Shown piece by piece: positions 47,294 through 58,200 of a stretch of DNA of 64,000 nt. Every line of letters begins with the position of its first letter. The first letter of the stretch is position 1. The notes beneath the pieces were generated by a model. The model searched no databases. It was not told where the DNA came from and was given only the letters and a program-made list of their open reading frames with translations. Source of the stretch: Colius striatus (Eukaryota; Chordata; Aves; Coliiformes; Coliidae); contig NC_084759.1 of assembly GCF_028858725.1 (NCBI RefSeq), positions 88,155,389 through 88,219,388 of the forward strand, written 5' to 3'. A program made the translations under genes and the position numbers.

Positions 47294-47821
47294 CAATTCA
47301 AGGAATGAGTAGTATAGTTTTCTTTAGTAGCAGGATATTCTTTATTGCGGCACGGGATGCACGGGGGATCCTTCCGCTCATCGTGCATACCCCACGTGGC
47401 TACATGCTCATTTTTATACATCCCAATTGTGAATATTCAACAAGTAGATTATCATCTTCCCAACTCCCCTCACCTAGTATGTTAATTAGTCCTTATCTCC
47501 TTGGCGCCTGCACAGAAGGTGGAATCGGAGCTGGGTGGGGGTCTACATAGTGTGGGCAGCGGTCTCTCGGAGGAAGGCTGCAAGTCTTCCTCACGTTACA
47601 ACTTTTCACCCCTCGGCCAATCTTGCTGAGCGGGCAGCCCTGGCATTCTTCCAAGCCCACCATACTAGTTCTAACCGCTTTTAGTTAAACTAAGAGGAAC
47701 AGATATTGTGAAAAACAGGATGTTTAAGTATCCACCTTGAGCAGGAAGTCCTGAGCAAGCAATAATTTACAGCTATTTACAAGAAGACAAAGTGGAATTT
47801 TCCATCATTAGCTCCTTATCA
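47294..47821 (-). repeat. 3' LTR of the provirus (528 bp)
   Basis: Partner of the copy at 51,844-52,270. It has TATAAA at 47,413-47,418 and AATAAA at 47,341-47,346 on the minus strand. The terminal CA of the element end has mutated (the plus strand reads CA at 47,294-47,295 where the other copy has TG). It carries a 75-bp segment (about 47,730-47,805) and a 32-bp segment that the 5' LTR lacks or has replaced by 6 bp. Confidence 0.93.
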
Positions 47822-47833
47822 TTCCCCCCTTTT
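47822..47833 (-). other. Polypurine tract next to the 3' LTR
   Basis: The minus strand reads AAAAGGGGGGAA directly before the LTR terminal TGATAAGG, the usual plus-strand primer for reverse transcription. Confidence 0.85.
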
Positions 47834-47999
47834 CTTTATCCATGCAAATTCTTTTGCATTTGTCAAGAGTCAGATAAATTAAATCAGCTTAGAATAACAT
47901 TATTGATCACAACCCATCACAATGTTTTCTCTTCCTCTGTTAAACAAAGCCCTTCTTTCTCCCCATCCATTCCTAGGTCCTACAAGAGAATAAGCATGG

Positions 48000-49211
48000 A
48001 TGGTGTTTCTTTCTCACCTAGCAAACAAAGATTCTATCATACTACTCACCATACTTTGAATACAAATACAAAAGCAAGGCACTAACAAAATTCCTAACAA
48101 TACAACAATAATTATTACTATAAATGGTTTAAGCCATCTTACCAGCCATTGAGACACACCTAACGATTGTAACCAATCACTCACGGGATCTGAATCAATT
48201 TATAGTTTCTTAAAGTTCTCCCTCAACACCTCAAGTTGTGAATGTATTGACTTACTGTGGTCAGAGAGACTGAAGCAACACATCCCTTCGAAGTCCTGAC
48301 ATCCGTGACCATGAGCCAGCAATAAAAAAAATCAATTGCAGCCCTATTCTGTAAAACTGCGTGTCTAACCCCACTTACATCAGCTGCCAGGTCAGATATA
48401 ATATTAGAGGTGACATTAAATTCCTTCATGGCCCAACAGGCCAGTTTCCTTACGTTGGCTGAATTCCAAGCAGCCATGACACCAGGGGCAAGAGCTTCCC
48501 TAAATAGCAAGGTCCCCCTATTGGTTTCCAGGGTAACGTGGAAAAAGCCCGTTCTCCACATATCAAAAATATTCCAGGTGGAAGCTCCCTTGGGGTCCCC
48601 TGTTCCATTACCTTTTCTACCCCCTCAGATTCTACAGTAATGTTCCATAAGCCATACTGACCGGAAATATTTGTATATTGTTCCCATGGTGGTCGGTCTG
48701 GCGGTTTCAGTGGTGTGTGTGGGTTAGGATTACCCACAAAAGTCACTACACCCGTGTCCTTATATTTCCGATTCACTTCGCCTTCATCCAGATCTCCAGG
48801 TGGTAGTGATAATAACAAGTCTAATTCCGTTGGGGGTCGAGTTGAGTTTTTGCTCAAGGCCATACATATATTTTTCAATTTACAGCTTCCAAAGGGCTTC
48901 CTTTCACTATTCCTACTGCAAATATGCAATGGCCTGTGATGATTTGTAAATGCAACGTACCCTTCAAATGGGCCTTTTGATTCAAACGTCACTGAACTTA
49001 AATTCAAGGGTACTCCAATTAAGCAGGTTTGAAAGGGATCAGTTACAGAAGCTAGACTTAAACAAAAATCCTCCACTTCTGATCGGTTAGCCCAAGTTAC
49101 CCATATGTTAGGGGTGTTCGTTATGCGGTGTGTCTCAATGTCAAAAGAAATAGCATTCTGTACTAGGAGCATACAAGCTATTAGGAGCATAATTCCCCTG
49201 TTAGCATTCAT
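48000..49211 (-). pseudogene. Broken env with alpharetrovirus-like surface subunit
   Basis: Envelope glycoprotein relic. From 49,211 an open frame of 253 codons has a hydrophobic signal peptide (about residues 7-22), then a surface block (PNIWVTWANRSEVEDFCLSL) and a near C-terminal block (LPPGIFLICGERAF) that resemble alpharetroviral surface protein. Several NxS/T sites are present. The frame breaks near 48,500. The transmembrane subunit follows in other frames: an immunosuppressive-type motif with LQNRAAIDF, a shift in an A-run at about 48,324-48,334, a CX6CC motif at 48,275-48,301, and a hydrophobic membrane anchor at about 48,060-48,150 followed by Cys residues. Surface length is below the alpharetroviral norm, so an internal deletion or a divergent receptor-binding part is likely. 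Not functional. Confidence 0.82.
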
Positions 49212-49311
49212 GATAATATTTTTCTGTGTTCAGTGTTACAGACAAAACAAATTTCAACCTCTATTTACAAAAGTTAGACTACAGGGATTAGTTCACAATT
49301 CATTTCCATCG

Positions 49312-50508
49312 TCAGAGATGCAACTTCAGGGGACCCATAGAAGCAGATTCCCATCGTATCGCCGGAGCTTGTTTTACTCCTGAGTAGTGGATCCAAGGAG
49401 CTTGCTCTCTGATCTTAACAGCAGTGAAAGTTGTCAGCAACACCTGGTAGGGTCCTTCCCACTTCTCGTCCAAAGGTTTCCCTGAAAAAGTCTTTATATA
49501 CACATAGTCACCAGGCTGGGAAGGATGGACTGGCTGATCTAGTCCTCTGGCTCTGGTCCCTAGCACTTGTTTATTTACTAGATTCAGTTGTTGTTGAAGA
49601 GCCCTTACATAATCCCATAAATAGCCCTCACCCACTTGTCCCAAATCTTCCCCAACAAATTGTAACTGGTACGGTCTTCCGTACAGTATCTCGAAGAGAC
49701 TTAAATTTTCCTTTGTTCTTGGTTTGGTTCATATTCTTAGCAAAGCTAAGGGGAGAGCTTGTGGCCATGCCAGATTTGCTTCCTGTCCCAACTTTACTAA
49801 TTGCTGCTTAATCAAATGGTTCATCTTCTCCACTTGTCCGCTTGCCTGGAGTCTATATGGTGTATGCAATTGCCAGTCTACCCCTAACGCCTTACTCACT
49901 TGTTGTACTACCTTAGCACAGAAGTGTGTTCCCCTGTCAGAAGAAATGGTACTTGGGACCTCAAACTGAGGTATAACCTCATTTAATAATTCCTTAGTCA
50001 CCTCTTTTGCGTTATTGGTCTGGCATGGAGCAGCCTCTGGCCAACTTGAAAATGTATCAGTCATCACCAACAGATATCGGAACCCCCCTTTTCTTGGGAG
50101 TTCAGAAAAATCAATTTGCCACTGTTGCCCAGGATAATTGCCCCTACCAATATTCCCTAATTTTATTCTATTGGCAACACTAGGATTATTACATTGACAT
50201 ACCTCACACTGTTTTGTTACTTGTTTCACTCTAGTGTATAAATTTCGCCCAACCAGTTTTTGACTCAGGTTCTGGCATAATGCATCAGCACCCCAGTGGG
50301 TCTTTCTGTGCCTGGCCATGACTGCGGCCCATATCAGGTTAATTGGCATTATTATGCGACTGTCGGTTAAATAGGCCCACTTATTTGTCCCTATTTTACC
50401 ATTCATGTCCTGAATTAATTTCAAGTCTTCTTTCGAATAACTTGGCTCCCGATCTACACTGACAGTCTGGATTTTACCATCTGATATCAAAGACAAAGCC
50501 CCCTTCAT
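49312..50508 (-). pseudogene. Partial pol: integrase with intact DD35E but one nonsense codon
   Basis: Joins provirus DNA to host DNA in intact relatives. Within the first 259 codons (from 50,508) the zinc-binding H67, H71, C101 and C104 are present, as is the catalytic triad D133, D191 and E227 with exactly 35 residues between the last two. A TGA at 49,729-49,731 interrupts the frame; the same frame continues to 49,312 with the C-terminal GPY-type SH3-like domain (EKWEGPYQVLL), a mark of gamma- and epsilonretroviral integrases. The TGA fits a C-to-T change at a CpG. The first few residues are the tail of the RNase H-integrase linker. Protease, reverse transcriptase and most of RNase H are deleted. 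It is not part of any host gene I can see. Confidence 0.9.
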
Positions 50509-50509
50509 C

Positions 50510-51326
50510 TAGCATTATTTCTATATCTTTCCAGTCCAGATCCAAATTCTTAACAATTAATTCAAATCTCCTAGCTACTGCCTCTGGGTCATCCCAGTAC
50601 CCCTGTACAGCCTCCTTCCAGGAATCAAGCTCATTAGTTGTGAAAGGTACTTTATCCAGGAATCAAGTTCATTAGTTGTGAAAGGTACTTTAATTCTGGC
50701 AGGACCATTCGCCCCCATGGCTTCCCATAAAGGGGCTTGAATCACAGGTCCCGCCTTGCTCCATGTGCGGGCCGTTATCAGGGTAAGTTCCTGTGACCCC
50801 ATAATACCCTCTGCTTTTGTGGCTTCCGATTCCTCACCTGCCCTTTCCCTTACGGGCAAGGTGGGTGATGCACAGTTCTCCATTCTCTCCTCTGGTTCAT
50901 TTAATTGTATACATTTCTGTCCGATACTACACACCAAACAACATCTCTTCAACTTTCCTCTTTCAGTCTTTTTTACATCCCCCTCTAGTGCTAACACCAA
51001 GGAGTCCTGGGGGGGCTAAATTAATTCCACATTTCTTTTGCCACTCTGGATGTTTTCTCAAAGTAAAGAACATATCAGCATATAGTACTTCATCCCATTT
51101 TCCTTCCCTTCTTAAAAACAACATTAGTTGCAAGAGAGCCATTAAAAGGCCATTTTTCCCCATCATCCAATCCACAGAGGGGCCACCACTGATTACAATA
51201 CTTAATTAAGGTTTCCTTCTTAACCTCTCCACCCACCGGACCCCCAATGTCTTTCCAGTGACTCAAAATACACCCCAAAGGACTTTTCCTCAAAATCACA
51301 CCACTTTGTCGCCCCCCCATTATCAC
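50510..51326 (-). pseudogene. Truncated gag (matrix and N-terminal capsid), frameshifted
   Basis: Gammaretrovirus-like Gag, the structural polyprotein. The frame opens at 51,326 with a second ATG at 51,320 giving MGGRQS, a plausible N-myristoylation signal. Matrix-like residues (CNQWWPLCGLDDGEKWPFNG) follow. The frame shifts near 51,115-51,130, beside an A/T-rich run, and again near 51,000. A proline-poor spacer leads to the capsid start with PARIKVPFTTNELDSW. There a 38-bp tandem duplication (50,618-50,692) breaks the frame once more. Capsid stops at about 50,510, where the sequence jumps into pol. Nucleocapsid with its zinc knuckle is absent. No functional Gag is possible. Confidence 0.82.
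50618..50692. repeat. 38-bp tandem duplication inside gag
   Basis: Two adjacent copies of CCAGGAATCAAGYTCATTAG plus a further 17-18 bases, starting at 50,618 and 50,656 and differing at one base. The unit is not a multiple of three, so it shifts the gag frame. Confidence 0.9.
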
Positions 51327-51820
51327 TTTTTGACTTTTTACTTGCCCTTGTAATTAGACAATACACCCCACAGGTGCCTTTTTGCAACAAAAACCCACCG
51401 TTAAAATTGTAACAAACACCAATGTCGCAATAACAACTATGGAAGTCAAGTTCCACATCCAAAATCCGAATTCCAAAATAAATATAACGTATACAAGAAG
51501 CCCTGATGTCCCGGGCTCCAACTGGCAACCGAAGGTTGTCGCTACCAGAAACGAAGGCACGTTGTGTTCCTAGCTCCACATGCATACACTACCTTGTGAG
51601 GATCTACATTTCACAACTCGCCTTAGCGGTAGTTACCAATACAAACGGCCGGCCTTACCAAAAGAAAAAGAAACCCAATAATAAAGAATATTGCTACTTA
51701 CAACGACGGGGTCCTTGTCTGCCTCCGCAGTGATCCGTTGAGTCAAGGAGTCCCTCCGGGAAATCCCGGGGGTACCCTAGGGAGCCCTATTCCCAGCGGG
51801 TCCTACAGCCTGGCAGAGAG
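51327..51820 (-). other. Proviral 5' leader
   Basis: About 490 bp between the PBS and the gag start, with no long open frame that fits a viral protein. It is expected to hold the packaging signal and the env splice donor, neither of which I can pinpoint. Confidence 0.6.
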
Positions 51821-51840
51821 GAATCCCATCTGGGGCGCCA
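51821..51840 (-). other. Primer-binding site, tRNA-Arg(CCU)-like
   Basis: Three bases inside the 5' LTR, the plus strand reads GAATCCCATCTGGGGCGCCA. This looks like the 3' end of a tRNA: a T-arm 3' half, acceptor strand and CCA. From memory it matches the 3' end of vertebrate tRNA-Arg(CCU) at about 18 of 20 positions. The tRNA identity is inferred; the PBS position is secure. Confidence 0.7.
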
Positions 51841-51843
51841 AAT

Positions 51844-52270
51844 TGATTCAAGGGATGAGTAGTGTCGTTTTCTTTAGTAGCAGGATATTCTTTATTGCGG
51901 CGCCGGATGCGCGGGGGATCCCTCCGCCCATCGTGCATACCCCCCGTGGATCCATGCTCATGTTTATACATCCCACTTATGAATATTCAACAAGTATATT
52001 ATCATCTTCCCGCCTCCCCTCGCCTAGTATGTTAATTAGTCCTTGTCTCCTTGGCGCTTGCGCACAAGGTGGAATCGGAGCTGGGCGGGGGTCTACATAG
52101 TGTGGGCGGTGGGCTCTCGGAGGAAGGCTGCAAGTCTTCCTCACGTTACAACTTGTGACCCCTCGGCCAATCTTGCTGAGTCGCGATACTAGTTCTAACC
52201 GTTTTTAGTTCAAAAAAGAGGAACAGACATTGTGAAAAACAGGATGTTTTCCATCATTAGCTCCTTATCA
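51844..52270 (-). repeat. 5' LTR of the provirus (427 bp)
   Basis: In element direction it starts TGATAAGGAGC and ends TTGAATCA, so it has TG...CA ends. A TATAAA box lies at 51,963-51,968 and an AATAAA poly(A) signal at 51,891-51,896, placing U3, R and U5 in the normal order. It is 101 bp shorter than the 3' LTR: a 75-bp segment and a net 26 bp, both in U3, are absent. It keeps more CpGs than its partner. Confidence 0.93.
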
Positions 52271-52274
52271 AATA
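52271..52274. repeat. Target-site duplication AATA (right)
   Basis: AATA immediately outside the 5' LTR, matching the copy at the other end. Confidence 0.75.
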
Positions 52275-55200
52275 TTCCCCCTCAGCTATACCCAGATTCC
52301 TCGTCCCCAGCCTGTCTCATCCATAAACCCTGGAGAACTCTCCTGGAAAATTACGCAAGCTTTCCCTTCCCTTTGGCTCTTGCACAAAGCAGATGAGGTC
52401 TCTGGCCTCACCACAAGCACTTGATTGTAATTAAATGGTAGCTTTTCTCTGAACCTTCCCCGTAGATCTAGCCCTGAGTGACCTGGAAGGAGACTTTACA
52501 GCATTTCCTGTGTTTGAAGGTCATAATTTTCAAGGCAAATATGTACAAAGAAAAATCTCTGCCAGTTACCTAATCTGTATGCTCAGCTTGTGCTCCTTTT
52601 TGAGTTATTGCTTTCATGCATCAGCACACGAGAAAGACCTGGCATCCATCTCACTTTGCCAATACTCACGGCGTTCTCTGGCCTCACAAAGCTGTGTCAA
52701 AGACTTTACCCCTGGGGCACAAGAGTCTCCAGCTGTGCCGGGGCAGGGTGTTTCACAGAAGCATGCAGGCAGGTAAGATTGGAACTTCTTGCAGAGGAAA
52801 AGATGCCAATTGGGTGACTCTGCTTGCTTAATTTGTAAGCATTTTCAGTAGTTCACCATCTAAAGCCAGTCTGGATTCCTGGGGAGAGGGGAAACCCGGA
52901 GCTGCAGAGGTGAAAAGTCCCAATCAAAACAAAGCGATTTACACTTCACTGATGGGTTTAGCAATGCTTATTACTTAGGTTCTGGTGACCTCTAGAGGCC
53001 CCCAAAGCTCCCGATTTTTGAGGATCTCTCCTATTCTGGAACAATGAAGACGACAGGAGCTCTGCCTTATGTTAGTTTCAAACCAAGATTAATTTTAGTC
53101 TTAACGGGGAAGGTATTGAGTAATAGTAATTGATGGCTAGTCTTTCTTTTCCTCCCACTAAACATGGTAATACTAATTCCCCGTGTGCAGCAGCCTCAAT
53201 GTCTGCATGGTAAGTGCTGTAGACATTCTGGGGATTCCTGTTTTGCAAGAAATTTGCTTTGCTCATTGGCAGGTAAGAAAGGAACTACTTGCCTTTCTTC
53301 ATTACCCCTAAAGATATATGCAGCTAATTGCTGATCCTGGAAAAGCTGCCCACCTCTCCGGTGAGGTACTCGGATTGCTTACATGCATGTAAATTACATG
53401 TGCTTAAGCTGCAGGAGTTAAGGTGTCTTTGCAGAACACAGCCTTTGTGGACTAGTCTGTGCAAGGGAGTGAGCAAATACTGTGAGCTAGTCCCTCTAAA
53501 CTTGGAGTATGACCGTGTTTTCTGAAAAATTGTTTTCAGCTGAGAACAGGGGAAAAATTGGCAGCCCACCAGATTCAGAGCCAAACAACGCTGTGTGTGG
53601 GAAAGCTACCGTCTGTATGGCAAAACAACAAAAAACCTACCTGCAGAGAACAGTGATAGAAAATGAAAGAAAATGTCTGAGAAAAAACATATTGTTTTAG
53701 TTTTTCATCTACAACAGCTTATTTTCTTATATAAGTAACAGAGGCAGATGATGGAGAAAGGGAGAAATCCACTGAACTCATTTTCTTTCCTCTTAAGCAG
53801 CTGAGATGTGGAATTGCAGCCGTATGGAGGAACTAAGAGAGCTGAACAGAGAGGCAAAAGAGCCGTGGTGAGACACTGCCCAGAGAGATGCTGGGGAGTT
53901 AACTGATAGAGGCTTACAGCCTTAGAGAAGCTTAGCAAGAAAAGGATAGAAAAGCTGGAGGAGGGGAAGCATATCTGCAGCAACGCACAGCTCAAAAACT
54001 CTGTAGCAAACTTGCAATCCCACAGTGATGTGTGGGAGACCTCCTAAAGATTTCTAATTTAAGAGCACCCAGCTGTACTTCCAGATTTAGTTACTAGTTG
54101 CTTTTCCTACCCCCCCCCATCCCCCCCAAAAAAACCCCCACCAAACAACAACCCAACAAAACTAACCCCGTTTTTCTCTCTACATTTCCTGATGGACCTC
54201 CTGCCAACACTTTAATGGCAGCATTTGTTTGGTGACAACATCCCTGGAGGCTACAGCCAGGGCAGTTTGTGCATCCAGCTTAGAAACCAAATAGACCAGC
54301 ACAGGATTTTCTCTTGCTTGACAGCTGTGACCCATAAGAAGGGGAAAGAAGTACATCTTTTGGTTTGGGGTTTTTTTGTTTGTTTGGTTTGGTTTCTCAT
54401 GGCATAATGATGCATGACTTTTTTTTTATAAAAATGAATTTTAGCGATTTTCCATGTTTTTTGCTTTGTGTTTACTTTTTCATAATCTCTTGCTTTGTTT
54501 TTGCTCTTTTTGCCATGTGGGTAATAGAGCTGAAGGGATTTCAGGCCTCAAAACAGAACGGAATCCTGAACTACTGAGGGGAATAAAAGATGGAGTAAAG
54601 GGGAAAGATTTTAAAAAAGTATTTTAAGGTAATTTTTATTCAGATTGCGTAAAAACTCTTCTTGAAATTGCTGAAGTCACAACTCCTGAGAAGCACGTGG
54701 GAGAAAAACTCCATTTGTTCAAGGCCTACGTTCTCCCGTACCTTCTAAGCGCAAACTACAAAAACAGTTTTGTTTCTTTGGTTCTCTGAGAAGTCCTCTC
54801 TAGCAAAGGGAGGATGGGGATGAGGGGGAACCTCTCTTTCTTGTAATTGTGGGATAAAAAGCAAAACAAGCTCCATGGCCACTGGCATAAGTTTTGTAAT
54901 TAAGTAATGTTTTTTAAAAGGCATTTATTTTGTAGCCACCAGGAAATGCTGACTCTGCACAGTACACAAGCGTTTTTAATTTACACAGATATGTTGTCTG
55001 GGTATTTTTGATTAACAGTACAACAGTGCTAATCGTAAAACGACAGATACTTTTTGTGGTGGACTTTTTCTAGGTAAAACCTTTTGAACTTTTCCAATTT
55101 CTTAACCAAAAAGGAGAAGAACCATATGGCTCCTGCCTTTTCTTCAGATACTGTTTTTTCTTCCTTTTTCAGAGATAAAATCAGAGAAGGAGAAAAAGGA

Positions 55201-58200
55201 AAGATGGAAGAAAGGAAACAAACACAAAATGGGGAAACAGAGAAGTGAAACTCCTCCTCCCTCCAAATAACTGTTGGAGGTTTTTTTCATTAAATATGCC
55301 ATTCCGTTTAAGATTTCCATTTCCAAATGGAAAAAATGTGCCTGTCTGCACTATAAGAACAATGCTTGAGGGCAGGCCTAAAGAGAGCAATAAATTAGAG
55401 CAGAAAATATTTCTCTTGGGGAACACATAGTGATTAGTACATAAATAATCCTCTTTTCTTCTATATGCAACATAAAATAAACACAGCTGTGTGCCCAGGC
55501 ACATGCTCGTACACATACACATGCCTCAGCCCTGTTTCCTATGGGCAGTTACTTGACAGCATGAGAGGTGAAGGCTTATGGCAGAGGGGACAGTGACATT
55601 GTGTGTACTGAAAGATCACAATAAAATTAGAGGAGCCAAGCTTACAGAGAGCACTCAGAGATGTTACCAGTTACCAGGAGGAAGCAACTCCTTGGCTGCT
55701 GGCCAACAGGAAACTGCTTACCCGTCCCTACAATAAAATACTAAGCATTTTTTACTCATTGTGACAGTCCCAAAATATTTGCTTCTCTGTGGCAGCAACA
55801 CACAATAGAGGGTGGCCTTAAATACGGGCTCTGCTGGGAGAGAGGCTTGCCAGGATATGTGTCTACTCCAAGCTCTACTCCAGAGCTCAGAGCCCTGGCC
55901 TGAGCCACGTAGTAGGTGCTCGTGTGTGGCTGATTTAAAGCATAACATATGGGGATTTTGAGCCTTCCACCTGACCTGGACTCTAAGGAGCCTGTTGTTA
56001 GCACACAGCAAGTTTGAGGGTCAACGCTGCCAAACCTGGTCTCACTTCACTGGTCACACACAGACCCATCTCATAGCCTATAGGGAGAGAGGTTGCTGTC
56101 TAGGTTGCAAAAATCCAAAGCACTGTGGTTGCTACAGATATGCTCGTGCACACCCACAGCACCCTGTGCCCTCCCAATTCTCAGCCCAGTCTCAAGCACA
56201 AGATTTGTTTTCTTAATTTTGAGCTCTCTTGGTGGCTTTCCAGAGTTTGCCTTCCCAACAAATGTGATATTATTCTTCCATGTCCACTGAACAGGTCTTT
56301 AGTCATTTTAGAAATAGAGAGTTTTTTTCCATTAAAGACCCCTGAGGAAAGGCAGCTTACATCAGTGTCTTCAGGGGTGCTTCCAAAATCCAGCACATGT
56401 AGGCCTGGAGTGGGCCACACAAGTAGGAGCGATGCTGGGGCAACTGCCTTCCTTACTAATCCTGAGGAACTTCCAAGATGAAAATAATTCAATTCAAAGT
56501 GAGTCTGAGGCATCTAGAGGGATCATGGGTGGGCCAAAGCACTTTTGCAGGGAGAGTGGCAAATCCATATACCTTCCAGCAGAACTTGCTGGGATCTGTG
56601 TGGCAATTTTCCATGACGGGGATAATCCAACCTAATCACTTCCATTTGACCCAGTTTAATCACCACCTTCCTGAAATGAAGTTAATAGGTGCTTAATGCT
56701 AACCAGCAAGTGAGGAGGATATTTCATAAAAGATCCTGCAAAATCACTCTACAGTTCCCAACACCTTTTTTTTTTCCCCCTTTCCAATTCGCTACCCAGA
56801 GTTGGTAACTTCTGAGGCCTAAACCACAATAAGTTTTGAGCTCACTAAGCTAAAAATACTGACTCACCAATGACAGAATACTAATGAGTCCTCCACAGGA
56901 AAACAAATCCGTCATTTCCCTCCCCACACGAACACACACAAGTGGTTTAAAACCTCAACATTTTGTACAGCCTCTTTGCCTGTAACGTTGTACACTGAGA
57001 TCTTGATTCATGCACTGTAGGCATATATTTTCCTTCTTTCCAGATTAGTTTTTGGCTTACTGTTCCACATCTATCATCCTGCAATGACAGTAACTTTAAC
57101 TTTGCTTTGCAAGTATGACAGCATTCAGAAACAGAGTCTCTGCTTCTGAGATGGTGTTGGTTTTAGTCTTTCAGACATATATGTCAGGGAGCAGCAGAAG
57201 TGGGGTGCTCCACATGGCAGGACAAGCTGAGAGCCCTGGGTAGCCCAGGCAATACCCTCACTGCCACGGTGTAGATCCAGGCATGGTGCTCCAGGGCCAG
57301 TGGGAGCTGGGGTGGGGGTCCCAGGTTGAGCTTCTCGGGGCTATTGGCACACTCAGGGCGCTGATGACCCCACAGCAGGACAGCAGTACTTTACTAAATA
57401 AAGCCAAAGACTGCTTCTTGGTTTGGACTACTCCAGATTCACATCTCTCATGTTGTCTTGGAATCTCTTATAAGCGAGGGAATAAAGAGTAATGTTAATA
57501 GTCCAAACAGAAGATCATTGGAGCTGGAGTTGTCAAGTTACAATCACCTCCTTCTCCTCCCCTCCTCCTTCCTCCAAAAAGGTCATTTTATGTGTATTTC
57601 CTTGTTCTCCTTTGCAAGCCTTGCAGTGTGGTGGCACATAGACTCTGGGTGTGTGAGCTTGGCTAACTGTATATGGTACACCATGCTTGGCGCTTGGAGC
57701 ACAAGGGGGAATGTGCACTAAGTCCATTGTAGTTCACCTCTACCTCTTCTTGATGTGAGACAGTTTCTTCCTATAGTAAAACTACTGCTTCTTGGCAACT
57801 GTATGTGTTTGTCACCTCATTAGACCAAAAGTTGTTTTTCTCTTTTCTCTGATACTTGTTGGCACCCCTTTTTTGGCTTGTGGCTTTTCTTGTTTGTTTG
57901 TTTAGGCTTTAAACATGGATCTTTGAAATAGTAAAGGTACTTAATGCCTTCACTGCCTGGAAAAATCTCACATCCCAGGGCTGGAGCTCTAATGGACTTA
58001 CACTGCAACAATCTCAATTGCCTGCTGTCTTCTCATCTCTCGCTGGTGATACCATCACCCTCAGCCTTCAACACCCTCAGCTGTTCTGCTGAGAAAAGGA
58101 GCTTGGCCTCGTCTGTGGATAGAGTGTGTTTGCTCTGTTCAGCCTTGTCATCAGTATCAGCAGGGAGTGGGATTCAGCATTCACACATATATCCTAAGAG

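Larger units (their letters stand above)
47294..52270 (-). mobile_element. Endogenous retrovirus, internally deleted, gamma-like gag/pol with alpha-like env
   Basis: A 4,977-bp provirus on the minus strand, bounded by paired LTRs and a 4-bp AATA duplication at 47,290-47,293 and 52,271-52,274. A 4-bp duplication is usual for gammaretrovirus-related elements. Order in element direction: 5' LTR, PBS, leader, gag (matrix and start of capsid), a deletion removing the rest of gag, protease, reverse transcriptase and most of RNase H, integrase, env, polypurine tract, 3' LTR. By eye the LTRs differ at about 35 of roughly 420 aligned positions, so the insertion is old. All genes are broken and no functional virus is encoded. 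Confidence 0.93.

Noticed and set aside
51738..52100. Plus-strand open frame over the 5' LTR, with a similar one in the 3' LTR at 47,305-47,550
   Set aside because: The shared peptide comes from the LTR repeat itself, on the strand opposite to the viral genes.
54108..54165. C-rich/A-rich run considered as a telomere-like or satellite repeat
   Set aside because: There is no regular repeat unit; it is low-complexity sequence.
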